From Anaerorhabdus sp036636695 (lineage in GTDB: Bacteria > Bacillota_I > Bacilli_A > Erysipelotrichales > Erysipelotrichaceae): DNA of 64,000 nucleotides. A program made the position numbers and the translations under genes. Location: the NCBI RefSeq assembly GCF_036636695.1, contig NZ_JAVWNW010000011.1; one strand, given 5' to 3'. Shown here in pieces: positions 18,304 to 27,037 of the stretch. The notes beneath the pieces were generated by a model. The model did no database searches and was not told the origin of the DNA. It saw nothing but the letters and a program-made list of their open reading frames with translations. Numbering within the stretch: position 1 is the stretch's first letter; each line of letters begins with the position of its first letter.

Positions 18304-18747
18304 ATGAAAAAATTAGTAGTGTTAGTAGCTTTAGCAGCACTTCTTGGAGGCTGTAGTTCAGCGCCTAAAGAAAATGTAACATCATGTAAACAAGCAATGC
18401 AAGGAATTGAAATTACATCAAATTTCATATCTGATGAAAGTGGTAAAGTATTACGTTTAGAACAATCAAGTACCCAAGAAATACCAGAAGATCAAATTGA
18501 ACTCGCTAAAGAATCATTAGAAGCTCAAAAAGCAAGTTCTACTAATATGGATGGAGTTACACTGGAGTACACAATGAATGGCAATGTAATCACTGCTAAT
18601 GTTACTTATGACCTTGCTAAGTTGAGTGATGATATGTTACTACAATTTGGATTTGTAGATGATTTTAAAGATGAAAATGGAAATATCAATATTGATAAAG
18701 TTACTGAACTATACACAACAATTGGAATTGAGTGTACTGCGAAATAA
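18304..18747 (+). CDS. Small lipoprotein, DUF1307-like
   Basis: A 147-aa exported protein with a lipoprotein signal (LAALLGGC) and a mature domain of about 125 residues rich in Ser, Thr and acidic residues. The alternating pattern (GVTLEYTMNGNVITANVTYDL) suggests beta strands and is reminiscent of YehR/DUF1307 lipoproteins, but I cannot confirm the family. It lies 11 bases after relA, with its own GGAGGAAAAG ribosome binding site, so it is probably read from the same transcript. Function unknown. Confidence 0.7.
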   Translation: MKKLVVLVALAALLGGCSSAPKENVTSCKQAMQGIEITSNFISDESGKVLRLEQSSTQEIPEDQIELAKESLEAQKASSTNMDGVTLEYTMNGNVITANVTYDLAKLSDDMLLQFGFVDDFKDENGNINIDKVTELYTTIGIECTAK

Positions 18748-18750
18748 GCC

Positions 18751-18779
18751 TTGTCGTAATAATTTTTCCATGATATAGT
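18751..18779 (+). promoter_or_regulatory. hisS-aspS promoter
   Basis: TTGTCG (18751-18756) and TATAGT (18774-18779), 17-bp spacer, place the transcript start near 18785, exactly at the base of the T-box stem I. Confidence 0.65.
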
Positions 18780-18783
18780 ATAG

Positions 18784-19002
18784 GAAATTCGATGAAAAAG
18801 AGGTTGTTTAGGGAACTAGGTAGAGAGAGAAACAGATTGGTGAAAGTTTCTATAGGGAAGTAAACAATTGACACTTGTGAGAAATATTTCTGAATGTAGT
18901 AGGAAATATCGTATTCCGCGTTAAGGAATTGAGTGCATGGAAACATGAACTAAGGTGGTACCACGTTAAACAAGCGTCCTTAGATTATAGGACGCTTTTT
19001 AT
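18784..19002 (+). promoter_or_regulatory. T-box riboswitch leader of hisS-aspS
   Basis: Senses uncharged tRNA and controls read-through into hisS. Stem I can be drawn: base GAAAT/ATTTC (18784/18886), upper helix TTGTTTA/TAAACAA (about 18804-18810 with 18861-18867) and apical AGAAAC/GTTTCT. The specifier loop after TAAACAA contains GACAC (18870-18874), in which GAC (Asp) and CAC (His) overlap. The T-box sequence AAGGTGGTACCACG is at 18952-18965. The terminator stem AAGCGTCCT/AGGACGCTT (18972-18980 with 18989-18997) is followed by T. Confidence 0.9.
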
Positions 19003-19023
19003 ATTCTAGAGGAGGAAAATAAT

Positions 19024-20325
19024 ATGGCTTATCAAACACCGCGAGGAACGTATGACATTTTACCAACAGAGGTTTATCGTTGGCATCAAATGGAAGATTT
19101 AATTCGCAATATGTGTACAGTATATGATTACAAGGAAATACGTACACCCATATTTGAAGATACATCTGTATTTAAACGTGAAAATGATAGTTCAGATATG
19201 GTAAATAAAGAAATGTACACATTTCAAATGAGCAGTGATTCTTTGACACTTAGACCAGAAGGAACTGCTGGAGTAATTCGTAGCTTTGTCCAAAATAAGA
19301 TGTTTGGAAGTATGGAAATGCCAGCAAAACTTTACTATATTGGTCCAATGTTTAGACACGAACGTCCTCAAAAGGGAAGACAACGTCAGTTTAATCAATT
19401 TGGTATTGAAAATATTGGTGTTAAAAATCCAATGGCAGATGTAGAAACAATTGCTTTAGGCTATTCACTAGTTAAAACAATCGGCCTTCAATCAATCAAA
19501 GTATTAATTAATACTTTGGGGGATGATGAAAGTCGTTTGGCTTATAAAGAAGCATTGAGAGAACATTTTAAAGATCATGTAGAAGAATTATGTGGCGATT
19601 GTAAACGTCGCTATGATCAAAATCCGCTGCGTTTACTTGATTGTAAAGTGGATCATGATCATCCATCAATGAAGAATGTACCACTTTTGGAAGATTATCT
19701 AACAGAAGAATCAAAAGTATATTTTAAAAATGTATGTGAAGGATTAGAAGCTTTAGGTATTCCCTATGAAGTAGATCAACACTTAGTACGTGGATTAGAT
19801 TATTATACACACACTGTATTTGAAGTTGTTTCAACTCATGAAGAAGCAGGAAGCCAATCAACAATCTTTGCAGGGGGACGCTATGATGGTCTCGTTAATT
19901 ATTTTGGTGGACCTGAAATGTCAGGTGTAGGCTTCGCAATTGGTCTAGAACGATTATTATTAATGGCCCAAGCTGAAAACTGTGAATTTTTTGAAGAAGA
20001 ACCGACTTTAGATGTTTATGTGATGAGTTTAGGCAATGTAGGAAGTGTTCCATTACAAGTAGCGACAATGTGTCGTTCAGCAGGCTTTATCACAGATTTT
20101 AATATTCAAGAAAGATCAATGAAAAGTCAGTTCAAATCAGTTGATCGTAAACAAGCCAAAGTATGTATTATTGTTGGTGAAGATGAAGTGAAAAATAATC
20201 AAGTTAACTTGAAACATATTGAATCACAAACACAAGTCACCATTTCAATTGATGAAATTATTGATACATTAGACCACTATTTGAATGAAGAACATGAATG
20301 TCATTGTGGACATGTGGAGGAATAG
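19024..20325 (+). CDS. hisS: Histidyl-tRNA synthetase
   Basis: Class II aminoacyl-tRNA synthetase charging tRNA-His. The 433-aa sequence opens with the typical YQTPRGTYDILP and shows motif 1 around IRTPIFEDTSVFKRE, motif 2 (YYIGPMFRHERPQKGRQRQFNQFG), the histidine-binding LVRGLDYYTHTVFE and motif 3 (GVGFAIGLERLLL), with an anticodon-binding domain at the C terminus ending in a His/Cys-rich tail (ECHCGHVEE). Expression is governed by the T-box leader. A GAGGAGG ribosome binding site precedes the ATG. aspS follows after one base. Confidence 0.97.
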   Translation: MAYQTPRGTYDILPTEVYRWHQMEDLIRNMCTVYDYKEIRTPIFEDTSVFKRENDSSDMVNKEMYTFQMSSDSLTLRPEGTAGVIRSFVQNKMFGSMEMPAKLYYIGPMFRHERPQKGRQRQFNQFGIENIGVKNPMADVETIALGYSLVKTIGLQSIKVLINTLGDDESRLAYKEALREHFKDHVEELCGDCKRRYDQNPLRLLDCKVDHDHPSMKNVPLLEDYLTEESKVYFKNVCEGLEALGIPYEVDQHLVRGLDYYTHTVFEVVSTHEEAGSQSTIFAGGRYDGLVNYFGGPEMSGVGFAIGLERLLLMAQAENCEFFEEEPTLDVYVMSLGNVGSVPLQVATMCRSAGFITDFNIQERSMKSQFKSVDRKQAKVCIIVGEDEVKNNQVNLKHIESQTQVTISIDEIIDTLDHYLNEEHECHCGHVEE

Positions 20326-20326
20326 A

Positions 20327-22066
20327 ATGAAAAGAACACATCATAATGGAGAATTAAGACTTACTAATGTTAACGAGAAAGTTACATTAGTTGGTTGGGT
20401 TGCGAAAAGAAGAAATCTAGGATCATTAGTTTTTATTGATTTAAGAGATCGTTCAGGTATTGTACAACTTGTATTTGATGAAACAATGGAAGAAAAAGTA
20501 AAAGATGTTCGTAATGAATATGTATTACAAATTGAAGGAATTGTATCCGAAAGAAAAGATAAAAATCCTAAGCTTCCTACAGGAGATATTGAAATCAAAG
20601 TTGAAACGGTAAATATTGTGAATACTGCTGAAACTACACCAATTATTGTTGCGGATGAAACAGATGCTCTAGAGGATACACGTTTAAAATATCGTTATCT
20701 CGATTTGCGTAGAGGACCAATTAAAAATAATTTAATGCTTCGTCATGAAGTGTGCTTAATTGTCCGTAATTTCTTGGCCAATTTAGGATTTATGGAAGTT
20801 GAAACACCAATTCTTTGTAAGAGTACACCAGAAGGAGCACGTGATTATTTAGTTCCAAGTCGTATTAGTAATGGTAAATTTTATGCATTACCACAATCTC
20901 CACAATTATATAAACAATTATTAATGGTGGGTGGTATTGAACAATATTTCCAAATTGCACGCTGTTTCCGTGATGAAGATTTAAGAGCGGATCGTCAACC
21001 TGAGTTTACACAAATCGATATTGAAATGAGTTTCGTTGATGAAGAAGATGTATGGTGTGTGGTAGAGTCATTGATGAAAGAAATCTTTAAGAAAGTGAAA
21101 AATGTTGAACTTTCTGCTTTTGATCGCTTACCGTATGTTGAATCTATGAGCCGCTACGGTAGTGATAAACCAGATACTCGTTTTGGATTAGAATTAAATG
21201 ATGTAAGTGAAATCTTTGAAAATACAACTTTTGAAATCTTTAAGAATATCTTAGATGCAAAAGGAATCATTAATGCAATTTGTTTAAAAGGTATGGGAGA
21301 TAAATTTTCACGTAAGGATTTAGACAAACTGCAAGACTATGCAAAGGTTTATGGTGCAAAAGCATTATCATATTTAAAATATAGTAATAATGAACTAAGT
21401 GGTTCAATTGCAAAAGTTGTCAGTGATGACGAAAAGACGGCATTAATAAATCATTTTGGATTAGAAGAAAATGATATGTTGTTATTTGTTGCAGACAAAA
21501 AGAAAGTGGCACAAACTGCATTGGGTGCAGTACGTCTAAAAATAGGACATGACTTTGATTTGATTGATACTTCCAAGTTTAATTTCTTATGGATTACTAA
21601 CTTCCCAATGTTTGAATATGTTGAAGAAGAAGGTCGTTATGTAGCAGCTCATCATCCATTTACATCACCAAATCTAGAAGATGTAGATAAACTTATGACA
21701 GATCAAGAAAACTGTTATTCACGAGCTTATGACCTTGTCTTAAATGGATATGAATTATTAAGTGGTTCAATCCGTATCCATGATCAAAAAGTTCAAGCAA
21801 AAGTGTTTGAAGCTATTGGGTTAAGTGATGAAGAAGCGAAAGATAAATTTGGTTGGTTCCTTGAAGCATTTAAATATGGTACCCCTCCACATGGTGGTGT
21901 TGGTATTGGTTTGGAACGTCTAATTATGATTTTATCAGGTACTGATAATATTCGTGATGTTGTGGCATTCCCTAAAACAGCAAGTGCATCTGATTTAATG
22001 AGTGAAGCACCAAATGAAGTTGATGCAAAACAATTAAAAGAGTTAGGGATTGGACTAAATAAGTAA
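20327..22066 (+). CDS. aspS: Aspartyl-tRNA synthetase
   Basis: Class II synthetase charging tRNA-Asp. From ATG 20327 the protein is 579 aa: an OB-fold anticodon domain (VGWVAKRRNLGSLVFIDLRDRSGIVQ), a catalytic domain with motif 2 (QIARCFRDEDLRADRQPEFTQ), a bacterial-type GAD insertion and motif 3 (GVGIGLERLIMIL). ATG 20327 is preferred over the ATG at 20285 because GGAGGA (20316-20321) is correctly placed, the family N terminus RTHHNGELR begins there, and the earlier ATG lies inside hisS. Shares the hisS transcript and T-box. Confidence 0.96.
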   Translation: MKRTHHNGELRLTNVNEKVTLVGWVAKRRNLGSLVFIDLRDRSGIVQLVFDETMEEKVKDVRNEYVLQIEGIVSERKDKNPKLPTGDIEIKVETVNIVNTAETTPIIVADETDALEDTRLKYRYLDLRRGPIKNNLMLRHEVCLIVRNFLANLGFMEVETPILCKSTPEGARDYLVPSRISNGKFYALPQSPQLYKQLLMVGGIEQYFQIARCFRDEDLRADRQPEFTQIDIEMSFVDEEDVWCVVESLMKEIFKKVKNVELSAFDRLPYVESMSRYGSDKPDTRFGLELNDVSEIFENTTFEIFKNILDAKGIINAICLKGMGDKFSRKDLDKLQDYAKVYGAKALSYLKYSNNELSGSIAKVVSDDEKTALINHFGLEENDMLLFVADKKKVAQTALGAVRLKIGHDFDLIDTSKFNFLWITNFPMFEYVEEEGRYVAAHHPFTSPNLEDVDKLMTDQENCYSRAYDLVLNGYELLSGSIRIHDQKVQAKVFEAIGLSDEEAKDKFGWFLEAFKYGTPPHGGVGIGLERLIMILSGTDNIRDVVAFPKTASASDLMSEAPNEVDAKQLKELGIGLNK

Positions 22067-22089
22067 GCAGAATGAAAATTCTGCTTTTC
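22067..22089 (+). terminator. Terminator after aspS
   Basis: Seven-pair stem GCAGAAT/ATTCTGC with a GAAA tetraloop directly after the stop codon, followed by TTTT. Confidence 0.8.
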
Positions 22090-22105
22090 TATTGGAGTAT
22101 ATTTC

Positions 22106-22134
22106 TTGCATGTAAATGAGGCTGGCATTATGAT
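22106..22134 (+). promoter_or_regulatory. Promoter of the flavodiiron protein gene
   Basis: TTGCAT (22106-22111), 17-bp spacer, TATGAT (22129-22134); transcript start expected near 22141, about 20 bases before the start codon. Confidence 0.6.
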
Positions 22135-22161
22135 TAAAATGATATTATATGGAGGAAAATT

Positions 22162-24696
22162 ATGAGAACTTTAAAACTCAAAGATGGCATTACATGGACA
22201 GGGGTATTAGATCCTAATTTAAGAGTCTTTGACATTATTATGAAAACTGAATATGGAACAACGTATAACTCATATTTAGTTGAAGGTAGTGAGAAAATTG
22301 CATTAGTAGAAACTGCAAAATTAAAATTTTATGATGAATACATTGAAACATTAGATTCACTCATTGATGTTTCAAAAATTGATTACATTATTGTAGATCA
22401 TACTGAACCTGATCATGCTGGTAGTATTGAAAAATTAATTCAGATTAATCCAAATATCGTTGTGGTAGGGACACCTGTTGCGATTAATTTTTTAAAGGAT
22501 ATCATCAATAAAGATTTTTATAGTCTTGCGGTTAAAGAAAATGAAACGTTATCTTTAGGTGATAAAACACTTCGATTCATGATTCTTCCAAATCTACATT
22601 GGCCAGATACTATGTATACATATGTAGAAGAAGATAAAGTTTTATTTACTTGTGATTCATTTGGGGCACATTTCAGTGATGAAGGAATATTGAAAAGTAA
22701 AGTTACCAATGAAGAAGGATATCAAATTGCATTAAAATACTATTTTGATAATATTATTGGACCATTTAAAAATCCATATATGGTTAGAGCATTGGAACGT
22801 ATTAAAGATTTAGAAATAGATATGATTTGTACAGGTCATGGTCCAGTACTTGACTGTGATTTGGATAAAATAATGAAACAATATCATGAATGGAGTACTC
22901 CTAAAGCACCTCATGAAGTAAAAACAGTTCTCATAGCTTATGTGAGTGCCTATGGATATACTGAACAATTAGCATTTAAGATTCGTGATGGTATCAAAAC
23001 GAGTGGACGTGTTGACGTAAAATGTTTTGATTTAGTTACAAGTGATATCAATGAAGTGATGCAGGAATTAAATAACGCGGATGGTATTCTTTTAGGAACG
23101 CCAACAATCATCGGTGAAGCACTTGCACCAATTTGGTCATTAACAACAGCGATGTTTGCCCCAATTCATTCTAATAAATTGGCATCTGCTTTTGGAAGCT
23201 ATGGCTGGAGTGGAGAAGGTGTTCCCCATATTATTGAACGATTGAAACAAATTCGTTTGAAAGTTTTAGATGGCTTCCGTGTTAAATTTAAACCAAGTGA
23301 TGCAAACTTAGTAGATGCTTTTGATTTTGGCTATAATTTTGGGTGTGTATTATTAAATAAAAAGAATGAAAAAATTGAAGTTAAAAAGGGTAGCGGAAAA
23401 GTTAAATGCCTAATATGTGGAGCAATTTTGGATGAAGGTGAAGAAATATGTCCAGTCTGCGGAGTAGGTAAAGAAAACTTTGTTTCTGTTGATGATTTAA
23501 CCCTTAATTTTCATAAAGATTCGAAAGAACACTTTGTAATATTAGGTGGAGGTTCTGCGGCTTATAATGCAGCACGCGAGATTCGTTTTAGAAATGATAC
23601 ATGTAAAATAACAATTATTTCTGATGAAGCTTATTTACCATACAATCGTCCAATGTTAACAAAGGCATTGCTTGCGAATTTTAGCGGTAATCAAATGGCA
23701 ATAGAAAATGAAAATTGGTATAAAAATAACAAGATTAATTTAATGTTGAACACAAAAGTAGTAGCTTTACATCCAGATAAAAAAGAAGTTGTTTTGGAAA
23801 ATGGAACAATCACTTACGACAAATGCATTTATGCTTTAGGTGCAACATGTTTTGTTCCTCCAATAGAAGGGAATACCCTACCAGAAGTAGTCGCAATACG
23901 TAGTGCTAGTGATGTTCATAAGATTACTGGAATGTTAGATAGAGTTAAACATGTTGTAGTTATCGGTGGTGGAGTTCTTGGATTGGAAGCGGCATGGGAA
24001 CTCAATAAAGCTAAATGTACAGTAACGGTTTTAGAAATGTTGCCAACATTGATGCCACGTCAACTTGATGAAGGTGCTTCGGATTTATTGCGTGCAAGTC
24101 TTAATAAAAATAATATGAATTTACGTACAAGTGTAAAAATAAAGAAAATTGTTGGAGAAAATCATGTTGAGGCGGTTGAACTAGAAGATGGAACACAAAT
24201 TTTGGCTGATTTAGTGGTTATTTCTGCTGGTGTTCGTGCTAATACAAAGATTGCTCAAGAAGCTGGTATTACAGTAGATAAAGCGATTGTGGTTAACGAA
24301 AAAATGGAAACAAGCATTGCTGATATTTATGCAGCAGGTGATTGTGCTGAATTTGAAGGTGTTAATTTTGCATTGTGGTCTGAAGCTACTGAAATGGGAA
24401 AAATTGCTGGCGCTAATGCAGCAGGCGATGATTTAACTTATACAATGGTACCAGGTGCACTTTCATTCTTTGGTTTAAATACAAATTTATATGCAATTGG
24501 AGATACAGGAAGAAATCCAGATATTTCTTATAAAACATTGGAAGTGAAGGATGCTCAAAAAGGAACTTATGAGAAATTATACTTTGCGAATAATTTACTA
24601 TGTGGATTTATTTTAGTAGGTGATTTAGCTAAGATGAAATCATTGAATGATGCATATTCACAAAAGAAATCATTTGCAGAAACAATGAAAGCATAG
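22162..24696 (+). CDS. Multidomain flavodiiron protein fused to short rubredoxin and NADH:rubredoxin oxidoreductase modules
   Basis: Oxygen (or NO) reductase for anaerobes that reduces O2 to water with electrons from NADH. In order: a metallo-beta-lactamase-like diiron domain with HTEPDH (80-85) as the H-x-E-x-D-H ligand motif; a flavodoxin domain from about 254 (VLIAYVSAYGYTEQLAFKI); a rubredoxin-like knuckle pair C416/C419 and C430/C433 with only 10 residues between the pairs; and an FAD/NAD domain (FVILGGGSAAYNAARE, then VVVIGGGVLGLEAAWEL) from about 457. This combination matches what is called class F flavodiiron proteins, so the whole electron chain from NADH to the diiron site is in one 844-aa chain. 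A separate rubredoxin gene follows. Confidence 0.92.
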   Translation: MRTLKLKDGITWTGVLDPNLRVFDIIMKTEYGTTYNSYLVEGSEKIALVETAKLKFYDEYIETLDSLIDVSKIDYIIVDHTEPDHAGSIEKLIQINPNIVVVGTPVAINFLKDIINKDFYSLAVKENETLSLGDKTLRFMILPNLHWPDTMYTYVEEDKVLFTCDSFGAHFSDEGILKSKVTNEEGYQIALKYYFDNIIGPFKNPYMVRALERIKDLEIDMICTGHGPVLDCDLDKIMKQYHEWSTPKAPHEVKTVLIAYVSAYGYTEQLAFKIRDGIKTSGRVDVKCFDLVTSDINEVMQELNNADGILLGTPTIIGEALAPIWSLTTAMFAPIHSNKLASAFGSYGWSGEGVPHIIERLKQIRLKVLDGFRVKFKPSDANLVDAFDFGYNFGCVLLNKKNEKIEVKKGSGKVKCLICGAILDEGEEICPVCGVGKENFVSVDDLTLNFHKDSKEHFVILGGGSAAYNAAREIRFRNDTCKITIISDEAYLPYNRPMLTKALLANFSGNQMAIENENWYKNNKINLMLNTKVVALHPDKKEVVLENGTITYDKCIYALGATCFVPPIEGNTLPEVVAIRSASDVHKITGMLDRVKHVVVIGGGVLGLEAAWELNKAKCTVTVLEMLPTLMPRQLDEGASDLLRASLNKNNMNLRTSVKIKKIVGENHVEAVELEDGTQILADLVVISAGVRANTKIAQEAGITVDKAIVVNEKMETSIADIYAAGDCAEFEGVNFALWSEATEMGKIAGANAAGDDLTYTMVPGALSFFGLNTNLYAIGDTGRNPDISYKTLEVKDAQKGTYEKLYFANNLLCGFILVGDLAKMKSLNDAYSQKKSFAETMKA

Positions 24697-24752
24697 GCTT
24701 TGACAAACATGTTAAAAAATGTAACACTTAAACTATAGGAGGGTTTGACGTT

Positions 24753-24908
24753 ATGGATAAATATCAATGTCCTTGTGGATACATCTATGATCCAGCAGTT
24801 GGTGATGAAGAACATGGTGTAAAACCAGGAACTGCTTTTGAAGATGTACCATCTGATTGGGTTTGCCCAGTTTGTGGAGCACCAAAAGATTTGTTTGAAA
24901 AAATGTAA
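24753..24908 (+). CDS. Rubredoxin with an unusual C-x-C first knuckle
   Basis: A 51-aa one-iron electron carrier. The sequence has the rubredoxin signature (GYIYDPAVGDEEHGVKPGT, FEDVPSDWVCPVCGAPK) with four cysteines, but the first pair is spaced C-P-C-G (C6, C8) rather than C-x-x-C-G. AGGAGGG lies upstream with suitable spacing. It follows the flavodiiron gene by 56 bases without a terminator between, so the two are probably co-transcribed, and it may carry electrons to that enzyme or to peroxide-scavenging proteins elsewhere. Aspect to note: one residue shorter in the first iron loop than textbook rubredoxins. Confidence 0.92.
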   Translation: MDKYQCPCGYIYDPAVGDEEHGVKPGTAFEDVPSDWVCPVCGAPKDLFEKM

Positions 24909-24921
24909 TTAAAAATGGAAG

Positions 24922-24954
24922 TCCTGTTTATAATAAAAACAGGATTTTTATTTT
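24922..24954 (+). terminator. Terminator after rubredoxin
   Basis: Stem TCCTGTTT/AAACAGGA with a 7-nt loop, then TTTTTATTTT. The following 150 bases up to the transporter gene are AT-rich; I see no clear feature beyond a possible weak promoter. Confidence 0.8.
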
Positions 24955-25111
24955 AGGCTAAATTTTTAATAGATATGATGTAAAAAATAAGCAATTTTTA
25001 GAGAAATTCTATTTTTATCCTATGAAAAATATCATGATTTTTAAGTGTAGATTTTAAATTTATTGTGTTAAAATCAATATGGTAGCTTTTATTTGAAATT
25101 GGGGAGAAAAA

Positions 25112-26764
25112 ATGGGAATAGAAAATATATTTGCTCTTTTAGGCGGCCTAGCATTGTTTTTATATGGAATGCATATGATGAGCATCAATTTGGAAGGGAT
25201 TGCTGGGAATAAATTAAAGTCTATATTAGAAAAATTAACAGCAAATCGCTTTTTGGGTGTTTTTGTTGGAGCTGGGATTACTGCGTTAATTCAATCTTCT
25301 TCGGCAACAACAGTCATGGTAGTTAGTTTTGTTAATTCAGGATTAATGACACTTCAACAAACAGTTTGGATAATTATGGGTGCGAATATTGGTACCACAA
25401 TTACAGGACAACTAATTGCCCTAGATGTTGGACTAATTGCGCCATTAATTGCTTTTGCTGGGGTTGTTATGGTTATGTTTTCCAAGAGTAAAAAACTTGG
25501 ATTTATAGGCGGTATTGTAGCTGGACTAGGGATTTTATTTATAGGAATGGGAATTATGAGTGATTCTATGTTGCCATTACGTGATTCTCAAGCTTTTATC
25601 AATTTGATGACAACTTTTAAAAATCCATTTTTAGGCATAATGGCAGGAGCACTATTTACAGCTGTTATTCAATCTTCATCGGCTTCGGTAGGTATTCTTC
25701 AAGCGTTGGCATTAAGCGGTCTAATTGGTTTAGATAGCGCTGTGTATGTATTATTTGGGCAAAATATTGGTACATGTATTACTGCAGTTCTTGCATCAAT
25801 TGGAACCAATCGTAATGCGAAACGAACGACGGTAATTCATTTGCTTTTCAATATCATTGGGACAATAATTTTTATGGTAATTTGTATGACCACACCATTT
25901 GTAAGTGTTATGCAATCATTTACACCTACTAATCCTGCGGCACAAATCGCCAATGTACATACAGTTTTTAATATCACTACAACTTTACTACTACTTCCAT
26001 TTGGGAACTATCTTGCAAAACTTGCGATATTAATCTTACCGGATAAGAAGAAAGAAACGGTGGAAGATGAAGATCGTTGGTTAGATGAAATCATGAACTC
26101 AAATTATGTTTTGGGAACATCGATTCTAGCGATTCATTATATTGGGCAAGAGATTGCGGAAATGTATAAACTTGTTTATGAGAATATCGAAATGAGTTTT
26201 GACTTGCTACAAAATTACGATGAAGACAAGTTTGAAAAAGTGAAAATGAATGAAGATAGAATCGATCAGTATAATTATCAAAGTGCTAAGAAAATATCAA
26301 AAGTATTATCAATTGAACAGTCTTATAAAGAAGTAAAAGTATTGAATGATTTCTTTAGAACACTTACTAATCTTGAACGGATTGGTGACCATGCAATGAA
26401 TTTTGCGGAATATGCACAAACAATTGATAAAAATGAATGGGATGTTACGGATGCCGCTAGAAATGAATTAAATTTAATGAAGAATGATTGTTTGAATGGA
26501 TTAGATATATTTAGACACGATTTAAGTAAAGAAGAGCTATTAGTAAAAGCAAGTTCAATCGAACAAATTATTGATGATAGCACAAGCAAGTATCGTTCTA
26601 ATCAAATTCAGCGTATGAATGATCATGTATGTCAAATTGAAACAGCAATTTTGTATTCTGAATTGCTTTCTGACTATGAAAGAATTGGTGATCATATTCT
26701 TAATCTAGCTGAATTACATACAAATTTACATGAATTACAAATAGAATTAAGCCAAGGGGATTGA
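25112..26764 (+). CDS. Na+/phosphate cotransporter family protein with C-terminal PhoU domain
   Basis: Membrane transporter of the NptA/PNaS family, likely for phosphate uptake or export coupled to Na+. The 550-aa protein has an N-terminal membrane part containing the duplicated family motif QSSSATTVMVVSFVNSG and QSSSASVGILQALALSG, with GANIGTTITGQ and GQNIGTCITA following each copy. After about residue 310 comes a cytoplasmic helical PhoU-like domain with two ERIGDH motifs (LERIGDHAMN and YERIGDHILN). Stand-alone gene with its own GGGGAG ribosome binding site. Substrate is inferred from family. Confidence 0.9.
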   Translation: MGIENIFALLGGLALFLYGMHMMSINLEGIAGNKLKSILEKLTANRFLGVFVGAGITALIQSSSATTVMVVSFVNSGLMTLQQTVWIIMGANIGTTITGQLIALDVGLIAPLIAFAGVVMVMFSKSKKLGFIGGIVAGLGILFIGMGIMSDSMLPLRDSQAFINLMTTFKNPFLGIMAGALFTAVIQSSSASVGILQALALSGLIGLDSAVYVLFGQNIGTCITAVLASIGTNRNAKRTTVIHLLFNIIGTIIFMVICMTTPFVSVMQSFTPTNPAAQIANVHTVFNITTTLLLLPFGNYLAKLAILILPDKKKETVEDEDRWLDEIMNSNYVLGTSILAIHYIGQEIAEMYKLVYENIEMSFDLLQNYDEDKFEKVKMNEDRIDQYNYQSAKKISKVLSIEQSYKEVKVLNDFFRTLTNLERIGDHAMNFAEYAQTIDKNEWDVTDAARNELNLMKNDCLNGLDIFRHDLSKEELLVKASSIEQIIDDSTSKYRSNQIQRMNDHVCQIETAILYSELLSDYERIGDHILNLAELHTNLHELQIELSQGD

Positions 26765-26798
26765 TCATTAAAAGTCAATTCCTTTCTTTTGTTTTTTA
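26758..26798 (+). terminator. Probable terminator after the Na/Pi transporter
   Basis: Imperfect stem GGATTGA/TCAATTCC followed by T-rich sequence, overlapping the stop codon. Confidence 0.45.
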
Positions 26799-26801
26799 CT
26801 G

Positions 26802-26810
26802 TGCTATAAT
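26802..26810 (+). promoter_or_regulatory. Extended -10 promoter of the 6S-like RNA
   Basis: TGCTATAAT at 26802-26810 predicts a transcript start at about 26817, right at the first base pairs of the RNA's closing stem. The -35 region is T-rich without a clear box. Confidence 0.6.
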
Positions 26811-26815
26811 GAAAT

Positions 26816-26977
26816 CCCAAGAGGGAACACATATATTTCCTACATTTTGATATAAGGGAATTCAGATGTTAAGATAGCGAGTGAAAGCTTAGTACGACTA
26901 AGAATCCTAAACTATATTACAGAATACCCACCTGTAAATAACAGGGGATACATATCAACCCTTTTGGGCTTTTTTTA
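26816..26977 (+). ncRNA. ssrS: 6S RNA candidate (ssrS)
   Basis: A stand-alone RNA of about 150-160 nt. Its ends pair over ten positions, CCCAAGAGGG (26816-26825) with CCCTTTTGGG (26959-26968), and the 3' arm runs into a T tract. On the 3' side of the interior lies the small hairpin CACCTGT-AAATA-ACAGGGG (26931-26947), which resembles the CACC...GGG hairpin beside the central bubble of 6S RNA. 6S RNA binds the sigma-A RNA polymerase holoenzyme and serves as template for pRNA. Another small structured RNA is the alternative; no conserved riboswitch core was recognised. Confidence 0.65.
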
Positions 26978-27037
26978 TTGTAAAATTCGTCAAAACCATA
27001 TAGAATGATAGAGTAAATGTAAAAGGTGGTGTTAGAT

